A stretch of DNA of 64,000 nucleotides, taken from NCBI GenBank assembly GCA_964058845.1, contig CAXKVR010000147.1:1-64000 (forward strand). Direction: 5' to 3'. The DNA is from Carex sylvatica. Taxonomy: Eukaryota > Streptophyta > Magnoliopsida > Poales > Cyperaceae. The notes below the pieces were generated by a model. The model did no database searches, had not been told where the DNA came from, and saw nothing but the letters and a program-made list of their open reading frames with translations. Shown here piece by piece: positions 24,410 to 37,045 of the stretch (its first letter is position 1; each line of letters opens with the position of its first letter). A program made the translations under genes and the position numbers.

Positions 24410-24741
24410 ATAGTCACAAGATTTGTGAATTAAATCAAAATAATTCAATTTTTTGGTGATGCCGAACCGAATGCCGAATTATTTGGTTAACTAAACTTTG
24501 ACCGAATTAAACCTGAATAATTCATGAATTTTACAAAAAATTTCCAAATTTTCTGAATTATTCTCGAAATTTTACCGAATTTTTCTCAAAACACTTTTTT
24601 TTGTTTTTGTTTTTTTGCTCTCTTGCAGGACTGAGATCTCTGGTCCAGATGAATCGTTTCCAAATTATACTCAAATTATTTTCGAATCACGAATTTTTGA
24701 CATTGCCGAAACGAACCCGAATAATTCATTTGTCACTATGG
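24410..24741. mobile_element. hAT-type MITE (family M5), copy 1
   Basis: 332 bp, rich in AATTCGG/CCGAATT phrases. Ends ATAGTCACAAG and CTTTGTCACTATGG-like are inverted. TTCACAAC occurs directly on both sides (24402-24409 and 24742-24749). An unoccupied version of the site is seen at about 32628-32650 (GATTCACAACAGTTAAAAAC), which supports the 8-bp duplication. Other copies: 33681-33975 and 32976-33222. Confidence 0.75.
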
Positions 24742-24749
24742 TTCACAAC

Positions 24750-25270
24750 AATTGAAACATTTTTATATCAGCGGCAGCACGAAGGCCACATAACGAATTG
24801 CGCATAAGATTTTTTATTCAGGGCTGCCACGCGTCAGTACATCATTTGGGCCGATGTAAATATGGTGTTGTGAGGCATATTTTTGTTGCTTAAGCTTTTT
24901 TGGTGTGATTCATGTTACACTATTCACAATTTTTAGATGCCAAAATATACTTCAGAGACTTTCTTATTTATATATATAGATACATTTGCATTAAGATAAT
25001 CATAAATCATTAGACAATACACATGCTGTTATTTTACTAAAGATTCTTGTTATATATGTTAAGTTTGGAATATGTTTGAGATATTGGAGTAAACAAAAGA
25101 AGATGGCAAATAATTTATTTATAAGTGAGAAATAATTAAAATGAACCATCAAATATTTATAGTTACAAATTAGAATAAAAAACAACTTTTCATTTTTATA
25201 TTTGTTTTATAGCATAAAATTTTCGTTATTGTAATAAACGTTTTGTTTTCCTTTTAACTAGCATATTATG
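24750..25270 (+). repeat. Dispersed repeat X, copy 4 (split by a hairpin element)
   Basis: Contains GGCAGCACGAAGG (24771), TTTTTGTTGCTTAAGC (24880) and the usual downstream phrases. It is interrupted at 25270 by the inverted-repeat element and resumes at 26255-26285 with GTAAGCAACTCTA, as in copy 1. Confidence 0.55.
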
Positions 25271-26104
25271 CCGACATTTTTATTTTTACCCAAAAAAAAA
25301 ATTATTTTATTAAAAATAACCAAGATTTAAAAACAATTTTAAAAATACCCAACCCGTGGAAATTTTCCACGGGCCAGAATTTTTTTATTTTTTTATTTTT
25401 TTTATTTTTTTACAAAAACAGAAATTTTTATTTAATTTTTATTTTTTTATGAAAATATTAGAAATGTTGGATATATTTTTTTGAAAATAGATGAAATACA
25501 ATACAATTTGATTTATTAGAAAGATTGTAACAAATAATCCGATCAATATTTTTCAGGCCGGATTTTTCGCAGCTGTAAGAAAAATTAATATATTTCATTA
25601 TGTGTTCTTGTAAAAAAATAAAAATGCATGAATTCTGAGTTATTGATCCCGGTTCAAAAGTCACTTCTAGGTAATATAGAAATTATTGTGATCTTTCTAG
25701 TACATTTAATTTATAAAAAGTTGTATCTATTTTGAGAATTTTTTTTGAATAATAATCATTAAATAACTTAAAGTTTTTTTTTTTTTTAAAATAGATACAA
25801 CTTTTTATAAATTAAATGTACTAGAAGGATCACAATAATTTCTATATTACCTAGAAGTGACTTTTGAACCGGGATCAATAACTCAGAATTCATGCATTTT
25901 TATTTTTTTACAAGAACACATAATGAAATATATTAATTTTTCTTACAGCCGCGAAAAATCCGGCCTGAAAAATATTGATCGGATTATTTGTTACAATCTT
26001 TCTAATAAATCAAATTGTATTGTATTTCATCTATTTTCAAAAAAATATATCCAACATTTCTAATATTTTCATAAAAAAATAAAAAGTAAATATAAATTTC
26101 TGTT

Positions 26105-26135
<31 letters not shown>

Positions 26136-26246
26136 TTCTGGCCCGTGGAAAATTTCCACGGGTTGGGTATTTTTAAAATTGTTTTTAAATTTTGGTTATT
26201 TTTAATAAAATAATTTTTTTTTTTGGATAAAAATAAAAATGTCGTT
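25271..26246. mobile_element. Foldback element, about 465-bp arms (Mutator-like size class)
   Basis: Left arm (25271 to about 25735) and right arm (about 25785-26246) are near-perfect inverted copies. Within 25458-25664 versus 25857-26063 only one encoded residue differs and there is no indel. Ends read CCGACATTTTTATTTTTACC and, reversed, AACGACATTTTTATTTTTAT. An 8- or 9-bp duplication containing ATATTATG flanks it (25263-25270 and 26247-26254). Each arm also holds a 21-nt palindrome centred on CCGTGGAAATTTTCCACGG (25353-25373 and 26142-26162). No coding capacity beyond the mirrored small frames. Confidence 0.85.
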
Positions 26247-26504
26247 ATATTATGTAGCTTCATTGTAAGCAACTCTAAAAACATTTTTATTTCAACTGTT
26301 GCAAACATATTCATATCGGAAACAATCTTATTTTATAATATTAATATGAATGAAAACATATAGTTAATTAACTTATGTATAAATATTTCAGGGCTGAAAA
26401 TTGAAGATTCCAATTTCTTAATAATACAGAGAATTGATTGCAAATAGAAGATTACAATTTTTTGACAATCTGGACAGTGTAATGCACACAAGATATATAT
26501 ATAT

Positions 26505-26662
26505 CAACAACAAAGTAGGCACTTTTTGCAAGGATAAAAATTGACTTTTAGCGACGGAATATCATCATAAACGTGTTTTTTCTATTAGTGGCGGTACTTT
26601 TTGCGACGGAGTACCATCATAAATGTGTTTTTTCTCTCCTAAAAAGTGTCTACCTTGTTGTG
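26505..26662. mobile_element. CACTA-like mini-element (family M4), copy 2
   Basis: Ends CAACAACAAAGTAGGCACTT and AAGTGTCTACCTTGTTGTG are inverted and match 21173-21283. The interior repeats GCGACGGA.TA.CATCATAAA twice. Boundaries are approximate and the target duplication is unclear. Confidence 0.6.
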
Positions 26663-26669
26663 AGTGAAA

Positions 26670-27964
26670 TTGGAACCAATAATTTAACGATGCAAATTTA
26701 ATGACAAAGCAATTCTTAAATATTATGCGAATAATACAAATTTTGAATAAGGATTTATTTGATTTAATATTCATATCTTATTAATATTTCTTAATTATTG
26801 TGGAGGTACCAAAATGTCGTATCAATGAAATTATATTTTAAATTAGTATGTTGCATTAATGACATAATATTTTAAGTTGAAATTTTAATTTTATTATTAC
26901 AATTTCATTGTGCTATAAAAATCAACTATGAAACTTGAATAAAAAATAGCCATTTTAATTTTGATAAATTATAACAAAGCATTTGATAAAAGACTTTTAA
27001 AAGGAAAAAGATAAAATATTATAATATACATAGTATTTGTTCTCGAGAAAAAAGATTAATCAAATGCTCCGTCTGTTCTGAATTGGATCCGAAATTGAAC
27101 ATTTACAAACGAGTTTGAATATGTTAAATTTGAAAGGTGTTTCTTTAGACGTATGTAGTATTTGAAATTAATCAGTTCCAACTCAATTTAAATATAGAAT
27201 ATTAAAAAAAAATCGGTTTGAATATAAAATATATATAATAAATTTGAAACCGAACACTTTTAGAATATAAATCTAAATATAGTACATGTGCTCAAATCTT
27301 AAAATAGCATCTCTAGTCTAAAACTTGATGCACATATACACTCGTATGTTTGAGTCTCAAAGGATATTCCAAGCTCCTTTTTTTTTTACTTACAGCCCGT
27401 AGGCTTTCAGGTAGAGGTGTAAACGGTTAGATACGGATTGGATAATAATCAAACCGTATTCTTATTCGTTATAATTTTTCAGATACTAATAGTTTAGGAT
27501 AAGGATCAGATATTAAATGCTATGGACACGGATCAGATATTGGACGGATACGGATATTAAACGCTACGGACCCGAAACTGCATATATTGACCACATACAT
27601 ATTTCTATACGGATTACAACTGAATATGCATATGCGACCACATAGACCGTATTTTATTACATTGGTTATACTCTTATAAAAATAATAAGATTTAGTTTAT
27701 TCACTAAGTAATTTAAATATTTTTTTCAAAAACTAAAAAGTTTATGATTATTGTTGCATTATCAACAATACTCAATAATTCATTACTGACGTGTTATTTT
27801 TAAATATATTTTTTCATAATTTAATATGTGATAGATTTAGTTTATATTATTTTTTGAGTGTTCAAATATATTCATTTCGGTGCCTTCATTGTGTCTCTAT
27901 TTTAAAAACAGTAATAATTTTAAATTTAAATATAATAATAAAATAGTTAGATAAATAATATAGA
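26670..27964. other. AT-rich intergenic sequence
   Basis: No gene seen. Positions 27408-27660 hold a GTAGAGGTGTAAACGG start followed by repeated ACGGAT phrases, the look of one end of a plant hAT MITE, but the opposite end was not found. Confidence 0.45.
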
Positions 27965-28100
27965 TAATAAAATGAAAAGAAATTTTAATTCCATAGAAAT
28001 AATCGAAAAAAATTTAATTCCATAGATAGAATCGAAAAAATTCAATTCCATAGATAGAATCGAAAAAAATTCAATTTCATAGAAGAAAACGAAAATAAAA
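27965..28100 (+). repeat. ttccatag array, plus orientation
   Basis: Four to five units of AATTCCATAGA.A.AATCGAAAAA, followed by the conserved tail. It faces an inverted array at 29975-30170 across a transposase-like relic. Confidence 0.6.
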
Positions 28101-28189
28101 TTATTTAATAATCAAAACGATAACATTTTAACTCCAAATTGGAATAATAAACATCATAAAGAGAGAAAAAAATAAACATCATAAAAAAG

Positions 28190-29960
28190 TAATCAACTGT
28201 AAAAATAATATGAATGATTTCTTCATTCATGTTTGCCAACTTCTTTTCGCAATACTGATTAGCAGCCAAAAGAAAGTCATAGACCTCATCGCTAAGGTAC
28301 ATTTTTCGAGTATCTGTAGTATTAGTAGAAATATCTGACTCAAAATATATGGTTGATCTTCCACGAGGTGTTGTCTTTCTTTGTTTCACAGAGGTGTTTC
28401 CTAACCCATATAATTTAGCATGAGAGGTTGGTCCATTGACTTGTTGAAATACTAGGTCATTAGGCATAACATTATATTCCGGATCATTTCGTAACACGAG
28501 ATAATTTTTCTGTATTTAAAGTTGAAAATAAATAATTACGACATAATGATTATCAAACCCTATACAATCTTTACTTACTGTGATAGTTTCAAATGAATAA
28601 TAAATTTAAAAGAAATTACCAAAACTTTGAGGGATTTCTTATCACGTAACTACATAACATCAATGTCATTGCATGAAATTGACCTAGTTGTTTGAACTGG
28701 ATTCTCATTTGATTTATCATTGACTTGTAAGGTGGCTTCCAATTCCTTACATGCCTCGTCACCAAGCATACCACGGAGAAAGAGGGCAGGAAGGAATGGG
28801 GATCGTCCACTATTTTTTTCTACATAATATATGTTTATAACTGATTAAGACATTGGGTATGATATACTTTGTGAATCATAAGTCTAAACAAATGACAAAA
28901 AAACTGAATAGAATTGCTCAAAAAATAAGCAGTTCGATGTATCATACTAATGCAAAAAGGAGGAAACAAAAGACCCATCAAGCACTTTGTTTTGTCCTTT
29001 ATTTTTTTTCATGTTACTAAAGATTTTATTTTAATTATATTTAGATTTTTTTTCTACTTATTAATTTTATCCAAACTTTTTGTAAAATAAGCTGATACCG
29101 TACCACTTATGTCTATATAAATATAATTTGAAAACTTAACCTCTACATTTTTTATCAAAAAAAATATATATATTACAGGTTAGCAAAATAAAATGGACCA
29201 CATTTGACTTTGATAGATGTTTTCTATCAAGAATAGTTAAAATTGAGCAAGACTGATTATTAAATAATGGTAATAGTTTGAGTTGAAGAAAGAACCATGT
29301 CGGCTGCGATGAGTTTATAGGACTTGTTGTCCTAACAATGGACCACATCTGACTTTGACCAGTTAGCTTTGTTTTGATTAGTCATCTGCTGCTAGTTTGT
29401 TTGACTCCAAAGGGCAATAATTTTATCCCAACGCTCTTGGTGGAGGCACCAAAGAGCACAAAGTTCCTCCAATCTGTTGGTTTTAGACCATGCCGATCGA
29501 ATAATTTTTTTTTAAGTTGGCTCGTAAAATTAGACCACATCTTATTAGCACAGTCCTCGAGGACCTTGTGAACTTTAAGTCATCCACAAATAGAGTCCAT
29601 TGATACTGTGTCTATTCGGAAAAAAAAAAATTTAAGTCCAGATTGTATCAAAAATTATACATATTAATTTAAATTGAAAAATAACAGATTAATAAATTGA
29701 ATGTTTGTAATGAGACATCACCAAGAATTCTAGATAAATAACTTTTTTTTTCGATTGTGATGATTATATTAAAGATTAATGAGGGTTCATCATCCATGTA
29801 CTGTTGTATTAAAAATCGCAAGGTCGCCATGAGTTGGTCTTTATTTCCTATAGTGTGGATTTCTTCAGATCCAACAGGCCACACTAGTGGTTTCACTTCA
29901 TCACCCTTCGGGGTTGTTTAGATTTAGTAGGACATCGCTATTTAGCTTGTCTATTGGTGC
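28190..29960 (-). pseudogene. Plant transposase-like relic (En/Spm-type, tentative)
   Basis: Several minus-strand open pieces lie in order. 29700-29960 reads EEAPIDKLNSDVLL... then, after a frameshift, KPLVWPVGSEEIHTIGNK. 29395-29560 reads CANKMWSNFTSQLKKKLFDR then GLKPTDWRNFV. 28664-28785 reads LGDEACKELEATLQVNDK. 28239-28497 reads RNDPEYNVMPNDLVFQQVNG then HAKLYGLGNTSVKQRK. The W..F...L.+K.F pattern followed by a VNG....+.YGLG segment resembles plant Ptta/En/Spm transposase-like proteins. Inverted ttccatag arrays on both sides suggest one transposon. Stops and frameshifts separate the pieces, though introns could account for some gaps. Family call by eye only. Confidence 0.4.
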
Positions 29961-29974
29961 TTCCTCCACTTTCT

Positions 29975-30175
29975 TCTATAGAATTTAATTTTTTTCACTT
30001 TCTTCTATGTAATTTAATTTTTTTTGCTGTTCTCTATGGAATTTAATTTTTTTTCCACTTTTTTCTATGGAATTGAATTTTTTTTGCTTTTTCTATTGAA
30101 TTGAATTTTTCTCCGATTCCATCTATGAAATTGAATTTTTTTCTATTATTTCTATGGAATTGATTCAAAAATGAT
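29975..30175 (-). repeat. ttccatag array, inverted orientation
   Basis: About six units of TTTCTATGGAATTTAATTTT, the reverse complement of the motif at 27965-28100. It closes the transposase-like relic on the other side, as subterminal repeats would. Confidence 0.6.
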
Positions 30176-30654
30176 TTGATATTATAAATTGATTTTTGAA
30201 TACAAAATAACTTCAGTGTGTAAAATCTCATAAATAAAAAATTATTCATGCAAAATTATATATTAATTTATTATGAAAGGACTATAAAAAAATATTTTAT
30301 TGACACACAAAATTTGATATTAATTTATTGTTTTGCCTCAAAGTAATTAAAGTTTCAAGTATGTTGTACTTTGATTGATAGCTTGCCATTTTGATAAAGG
30401 AGAAGGCAAAAATTGAAATCGTCTCACTTTTTCTCACTACAGGGTCAAACAAGCGACATTTTTTTTGTATAAAATGCATTTAGTACGTAAAATTCATAAA
30501 ATTCGTGAATAATACACTAATAACTTGTTTAATTCACAAATTAACGTTTTATTCGTTGATTGATTTGTAGAGTGTTTAAATCTGAATTATTCGCGAATAA
30601 TTCACGAATCTTGTTACTGTGCTTTCATCTAACAGGACTACCATTTTACTACCA

Positions 30655-31850
30655 TAATTATTGTATTATGTCATAATGATATATATGTAACAATGTTAAT
30701 TATGTAAATTTTATTTACAGTGCCTAATAATAGAACTAATGCCTATGCAAAATTTAGTATATATTATCATAGAGAAAGAGTTATTGGATAATTATTTATC
30801 TTGACAATTTAGATAATATTTTTTAAATATATTGAAATAAGTTTTAAAATTTATAATGGAACTTGTAAGATTTGCAATGAAAAAAAATAGTTAGAGGACT
30901 GCTTTCTTTAAAAAAAAAATCCAGTAAAAATAGAATTATTTCCTCATAATATAACACATAACCAAATTTATTAAAAAATAGAAAAAAAAAAACTATCTAG
31001 TAATTGATAGTATATACAGTCAACAATGGAAAACAATGGAAATAAATAGGTTTAAATATTTTACTCAGCATCATGTGATTAGTAATTTAGTATATTTTTG
31101 AAAGAAAGATTAGTAATTTAGTATTAGTCAACTGTAAGCCTACAACATTTATTAAATCATGTAAGACAAATAAAAATGATCACCGTAGTTATTTTTGTTA
31201 TGATAACTCAAAATATAAATAATAAGTTTCCAAAGTTATGTACCTAGAAGATTTATATATAAAAAAAGAATACCGCATATTAAGTTTTAGATAAAGTAAG
31301 CCTTTGGACAAGAATAATTATTTCCCGGAAAAATCGTACATCATCTTCAATATCTGATTGTTGACAACAGTAAAAATATTTTTATGTCAGCAGCAGCACG
31401 AAGGGCACATAGCAAATTGCCACAAAATTTTCTATCCTTGGCTGCCACGCGTCAGTACGTGTTTGGACGAATTTGAGCCGCTGCAAAAAAATGCCATATC
31501 AGAAATATTGAAAAAAAAAAGTGTCATATGTCAGCTAGCTTTTACTGTAAATAGATATGATGAATATTTTTTATACGAGACAATTTAATTGACATGACAT
31601 GCATTGATTTTACGAGGTCTAAATTTTGTTGCTCAAGTTTTTGTGTGATTTATTTAACACTATTCACAATTCGTAGATGATTCTTTCATTTAATTCCTTC
31701 AGCCTTTGTTGTTTATATACATTTGCATTAAGATAAATTATAAATTATTAGACAATATCCATGCTTTCATATTTACGAAAGATTCCCGTTTTATATATGT
31801 TGAGTTTGGAATATATATGCTTGAGATATTGGAGGAAACAAAGGATGATC
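30655..31850 (+). repeat. Dispersed repeat X, copy 5 (upstream, middle and anchor parts)
   Basis: The upstream phrases (30690-30880), the middle part (31010-31300), the phrase AGCAGCACGAAGGGCACATAG (31387) and the anchor TTGACATGACATGCATTG (31589) follow each other here. This shows the repeat unit is at least about 1.2 kb long. The next unit's middle part starts immediately afterwards at 31855. Confidence 0.55.
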
Positions 31851-31854
31851 AACC

Positions 31855-32650
31855 ATATAATATTATAGTCAACAATAAAAATATAGAAGTTCAATTTTTT
31901 ACTTACAACATGTGATTAGTTTTAGTAGGCTATAAGCCTATAACATTTTTTAAATCACATAAAAAAAAAAAAAAATGATCACCGTACATAGTTTTTTTTT
32001 TTTATTCTTCTTTTGTTAGGATATATAGATCTCATAATATAAATAAAAAAAAATTTCAAAGAAAAGGTTCAAATGCCTCCATTTTTTTTCCTCCACCATG
32101 TCTTCATTTTTTAAAACTTAAATAATTCAAAATTTAGAACTTAAAAATCAAAATAAAGCCGTTGTACATGATCTACATCATTTTAACTATTCACGTGTAA
32201 AAAATTATGACATTTCAATGTTATTTTGATTGTCATCAAGAGCTTGTAAAAAACGTACCAATGTGGATAATTTCTAGGCATCAATTTTTTAACTTATTGA
32301 TTCACATAAAAATAAAATTGAAATGTAATAATTTTTTGTGAGCACATAGATAAAATAACATATATCACATCTAATGGTTTTATTTTAACTTTTAATTTTT
32401 AAATTTTGAGTTATTAAAGTTTTAAAAAAATGGAAGCATGGTGGAGGCACAAAAAATGAAGACATTTGAACCGTCTTTTTTTTCAAATCAAGTCGGACTC
32501 TTTATTACCTGGTAGGTTTAATAAAAAAAACAGAAGTAAAGACGTAAATTAATTTTGAGATAAAAAGATCTTCACAAAAGAATAATTAACTCCCCGAAAA
32601 ATTCTACATCTTCTTATCAATATCTGATGATTCACAACAGTTAAAAACAT
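31855..32650 (+). repeat. Dispersed repeat X, middle part interrupted by a MITE
   Basis: CAACATGTGATTAGTTTTAG, the GATCACCGTACATAG phrase and ATCTCATAATATAAAT lie before the MITE at 32066. The sequence resumes after 32472 with AAGTCGGACTCTTTATTACC and ends with the GATTCACAACAG phrase. Confidence 0.5.
32066..32472. mobile_element. MITE (family M3), complete
   Basis: 407 bp. The left end GGTTCAAATGCCTCCATTTT and the right end, reversed, GGTTCAAATGTCTTCATTTT form an inverted repeat of about 55 bp including a CCTCCACCATG box. The centre also pairs loosely. No clear target duplication. A fragment lies at 20086-20165. Confidence 0.7.
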
Positions 32651-32975
32651 TTATGTCGTCTGCAGTCCGAAGTGTCAGATTTTATTTTGACAATCTATAA
32701 AAGAAAATAAACCAAATAATTCTGTATTTCTGAAAATTCGAAATTTATTATGTGTCCAGTTTGAAACTACAGACTATTTCCTTCTTTTTTATTTGAATCT
32801 GTGTTTCTTAGTGTTAGATTGTGTTCACGCACGACACATATGCACATATGAGATAATAACAGAAAATCAAAGAAAAGGAACTGTTCAGTTTCACTGGAAC
32901 CGCTTTCTTATTTTGTTCTTATGTTTCTTTCCCATGTAGGTATCCGTGTTAATTTCTCATTTATCATGTTGAATT

Positions 32976-33222
32976 CATAGTGACAAATTAATTATTCTGG
33001 TACGGTTCGGCAAAATAAAAAATTTATGATTCGGAAAAAATTTGGATATAATTCAGAAATTAATGATTTGTAAAATTCGGAAAATTCGGAAATTTCGTGA
33101 ATTATTCGGGTTTAATTCAGTCAAAGTTTGGTCAACCAAATAATTCGGCGTTCGGTTCGGCATCACCAAAAAAGAATTATTCTAGTTTAATTTGCGAATA
33201 ATTTGTAAATCTTGTGACTATG
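32976..33222. mobile_element. hAT-type MITE (family M5), copy 3, opposite orientation
   Basis: Ends CATAGTGACAAATTAATTAT and CTTGTGACTATG match copy 1 in reverse. The interior has GGTTCGGCATCACC and AATTCGG phrases. No clear target duplication. Confidence 0.6.
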
Positions 33223-33680
33223 TTTTCTTAAGCTTTTTTAGCTGTCGAACACCGATTTCTTGATATTAAGATCACTTCCTCTAGTTTTTTTTTGTCTGAA
33301 TCTTAATTTTTTGTTTGGACTTTAAGATACCTCTATCACTTTAATTTCTTTAGCTTTTATTCATGAATTAAGACAACTGAATATTAACTCCTTAGTGCTC
33401 CTTAAACTCTTAATTTTTTATTGTCGAACAGTCTCACAATCTAAATGAATTGTCATCTGACCCAAAACAATATAAAAAAGAAGAAGAAGCGTTGTTTGGA
33501 AAAAAAAATCTGTTAGTCTAATTTGAAACTAAAGACACTTAATTTTAGTAACTGCCAATAATGTAAAAAAACAAATCTTTGAAAAATAGACAGTAAAAAT
33601 AAAAGTTCCGGCCGAAGTGCACATAGCGAATTGCGCACAAGATTTTCTATCCTTAGTTGTATATATGACGTTGCATATGA

Positions 33681-33975
33681 CCACATTCACAAGATTCGTA
33701 AATTATTCACGAATTAAATATGAATAATTCGTATTTATAGTGATGCTGAACCGAATGCTGAATTATTCAGTTGACCGAACTTTGACCGAATTAAATCCGA
33801 ATTATTCATGAATATTTTTGAATTTTTTCCATATTTCTTTTGGTTCTTTTGCAAAATTGAGATCTTTAGTCCAGTTAATTCTGAATTATTTCTTAATTAT
33901 ACCTGAACTATTTCCGAATCACAAATTTTTAACCTCGTCAAACCGAACTGAATCCGAATAATTCATTTGTCACTA
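33681..33975. mobile_element. hAT-type MITE (family M5), copy 2
   Basis: Same ends and interior as copy 1. Flanked by TTGCATATGA on the left and TTGCATACGA on the right, a target duplication with one later change. Confidence 0.6.
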
Positions 33976-34029
33976 TTGCATACGACAGCCGCATCGTTGA
34001 AAAAAAAGTGAACGACATAAATTGGGAAA

Positions 34030-35395
34030 AAAAAGTGTCTATGTTAGATCCGGATAACCATTTTCTATAATTAGATATGAACAAATAAGTTATTTTATAA
34101 GATCTTTTAATAAATATAACATGCATCCTTTTTATAATATCTAGTTTATTGTTTAAGCATTTTGTCTGATTCATCGAAAATTATTCACAATTCGGAGATG
34201 ATCCTCCCATCTAATTCTTTCAAACTTTGTTGTTTATACACATTTTTATTATGATAAAACATAAATCATTAGACATTAGACATTCATTTATATTTACTAA
34301 ATTTGACATGCATATATGTTGAGTTTGAAATATGCTTGAGACTATAGAGAAAATAAAAGAAGTTGGTAATGATTTATTCATTTTATTGAAGTTAATCATT
34401 ACTATCAATACTATCAAGGTTAGTTACAAGTTAGAACAAAAATTAACTTGTTTAATATTTTCTTATAACATAAAAGTGTTAATTTCGTGTTAATTTCAAA
34501 CCATAGCTGTTTTTGGGATCATTTTATTTGAATTAAGAGTAGGTCAGATGCTCATCGGACCTACATTGGTACGATGAGTGTAATGACTATCCGATACATC
34601 AAGATTTGCGTGCTCCGCATTGAAATCCATGTGTGCCTGTATAAATTTCCGTGTGCATAGATCTTAATGCTAATCGTACGGTGTTAGAACTAATTGGACC
34701 TAAAAGTAGGTCCAATGCCTATCAAACCTACTCTTTCTTTATATTTGCAATGAATTCACTCAAAAAGTGTCACGTAAATAGTAAAAATCAGTTCAAAAAA
34801 TTTGCAATTCCATTCCTATACATCCGTCAAACATGACCTTAGGCTCGGATAACTGTTGTATGCATGTCTATATATGATTGGATTTGAACAAATTATTTTT
34901 TCTTATGAAATCATTTAATTGACATGACATGTACGCACCCTTCTTATGAGGTCTAATTTTGTTTCTCAAGTTTTATGTGTGATTCATCCAACACTATTCA
35001 CGATCCTCACATTTATTTTGTTCAGACTTTGTTGTTTATATATATATGTACATTTGCATTAAGATAAATCATAAAATAGTAGGCGATACACATTCTTTTA
35101 TACATTAATTTATGTTTGCAGAAATTCAGTTTAAAGTTTGAAGTATGTATCAGACATTGAAGGAAACAAAAGTAAATGGTAAGAATTTTTTTTATTTCTT
35201 TCTGAGTTAATTTTTACAATCAAGATTAAGTATAACTGAGAAATAAATAAATAAACTATCAATTATTTCTACTTGCAAATTATAAAAAAAATTATATTTT
35301 TCATTTTATATTTTTTTGTAATATAAAGTGTTAATAACAGTAATAATTTTTATTTTACTTTGGCTAACATATTATACTAAATGAATGAAAGTAGA
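34030..35395 (+). repeat. Dispersed repeat X, copies 6 and 7 in tandem
   Basis: Two anchors, near 34110 (AACATGCATCC) and 34918 (TTGACATGACATGTACGC), each followed by the standard downstream phrases, lie about 810 bp apart in the same orientation. The join between them carries a MITE (34536-34734). Confidence 0.6.
34536..34734. mobile_element. MITE with AGAGTAGGT ends
   Basis: 199 bp. The left end AGAGTAGGTCAGATGCTCAT and the right end, reversed, AGAGTAGGTTTGATAGGCAT pair for about 29 bp. The related sequence at 52095-52130 lacks the element (TTTTATTTGCAAGAATTCAC), giving an empty-site comparison. Confidence 0.65.
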
Positions 35396-36916
35396 GAGAA
35401 GAGAGTTTGAAATGAAGGCTATAATTGTCAACTTAATTTGTAAAATAACTAAATGTAAAGTTAAATAAATAAAAGAAGATATTAGGTAAAATGTTAAGTT
35501 TTCACCTGTAAAACGTAATAAAATTAAAGCTCAATTGAACTTATTAAAAGAAGTAGTATGTTAATAACAATTTGGAAGAGATTTTTCACTTTCATATCAA
35601 TATTTGATCTCAATTTCAGGGGTGTGTTGAACTCTGAATCTTTCTGAATTTATTTGCTAACCCAACTTGTTGATACTTCATACTATGTTTATCTGTTTGA
35701 CATAATTTTATTCTTATTTTAAAGTGAATATTCAAAATTTTATATCAATTGCAGATAGTTAGGATTATTGCTTTCTTGATTTTCTCAAATATCTCACTTA
35801 AACAATATGTATATGTCAAACATAATACTTATTTAAATGTGTAATAAATATAAGGAAAAATTTCTAGTGTGCCCATCTAAACTTTCAAAATAGTCAATTT
35901 TCTCATCAAAACACCACAATATTCAACATACCCATTCAAATTTAACATCCTTTGTTCTATTCCCATTTAACTATTTAACATTTTATTTAGTAATTTTAAA
36001 AATTAAAGTAAAGAACTGTAGATGATGAAGTTAATTTAACCCATAAATTGTGTTTACTTTAGTCATGACTACAAATTGTACCTGTATATAGTCATGACTG
36101 GTATTGCTGCATCCAAATTTGTGTCACTATTTATTCCAATATCCAAATTTTGAGAATTTCTAACAATTCACTGCAGGTTCAAAATCCAATTTGATTAAGC
36201 TCGATCCTCTCCAAACTTCAAAGATTCAACAAGCTTTGGGATTTGTGCTACTGGTATTTGAACGGTTGAGATTAATCCGAAAATAAAAATAGTTCTGCTT
36301 TGAAATTATTTAACCAAACAATCCTTTTAATCAAGCACCAATGTGTAGCAGATTTTAATATGGCTTCGATTATTTCTAAATTTAATTTATTTATACGAAT
36401 CTTATTATTTTATTTGTCTTTTCTAACTCCTATACGAATCCAATTGTCTTTTCGATTTGATCTAAAATGAATGGCGGGTGATTTTATGAGATTCAAACAT
36501 AAAAGTTCGCGAATCCATTTTAATCGAATCAGGCTAGATTTGAATTTGGTTTGAAATAATTTTGAACTGAACCTGATTTGATTCGTTTCAATTCGAACTA
36601 ATTTTAAATCTAATTAAACTCTAATCAAACCTGAATTGACTCACGAATTACGATTTTTTTTCCAACCCTAATTACATATGTATGACATGATAAGTTTTGA
36701 TAGTTTATTTATAAAAATAATAAAACTATTATATTTATATTATTCGTTATTCGCTCACTATCGTTTTGTTATCTGCAAATTTTAACGGGCATGGATAGGG
36801 TAGTATAAGGCAAATTCTTAACGGATATGGGTAGGATATAAGTAAGGTCAATTCTTAGTGGGTATGGATATGAAAATAGTTTCACCCTACCCGTATCGTA
36901 TCCATTGACACCCCTA
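35396..36916. other. AT-rich intergenic sequence
   Basis: No gene. Positions 36740-36916 end with TATCCATTGACACCCCTACC, the reverse of a typical hAT MITE start (GGGGTGTCAATGG); the other end is not clear. Positions 36470-36660 contain GATTCGAACC-type phrases common in plant MITEs. Confidence 0.45.
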
Positions 36917-37045
36917 CCTGGTGGGGTCTGGGGATCCGAATTCGCTACAATAGCATTAACTGTAGGGATTTACTTTAATATTCGTGCCACATGAAAAGAA
37001 CGGTCCACATTTGTGACTTTCACCTCAGGTACCTGCAGTGATACG
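36917..37045. mobile_element. Left-truncated third copy of the 2466-type element
   Basis: Matches the right part of 15928-16101 (GCCACATGAAAAGAACGGTC, CACCTCAGGTACCTG) and its flank GATACGGATTC. The left part is unrelated. Confidence 0.5.

Noticed and set aside
25458..26063. Two identical-looking 68-codon frames on opposite strands
   Set aside because: They are the same sequence mirrored in the arms of the hairpin element; no homology or start context supports translation.
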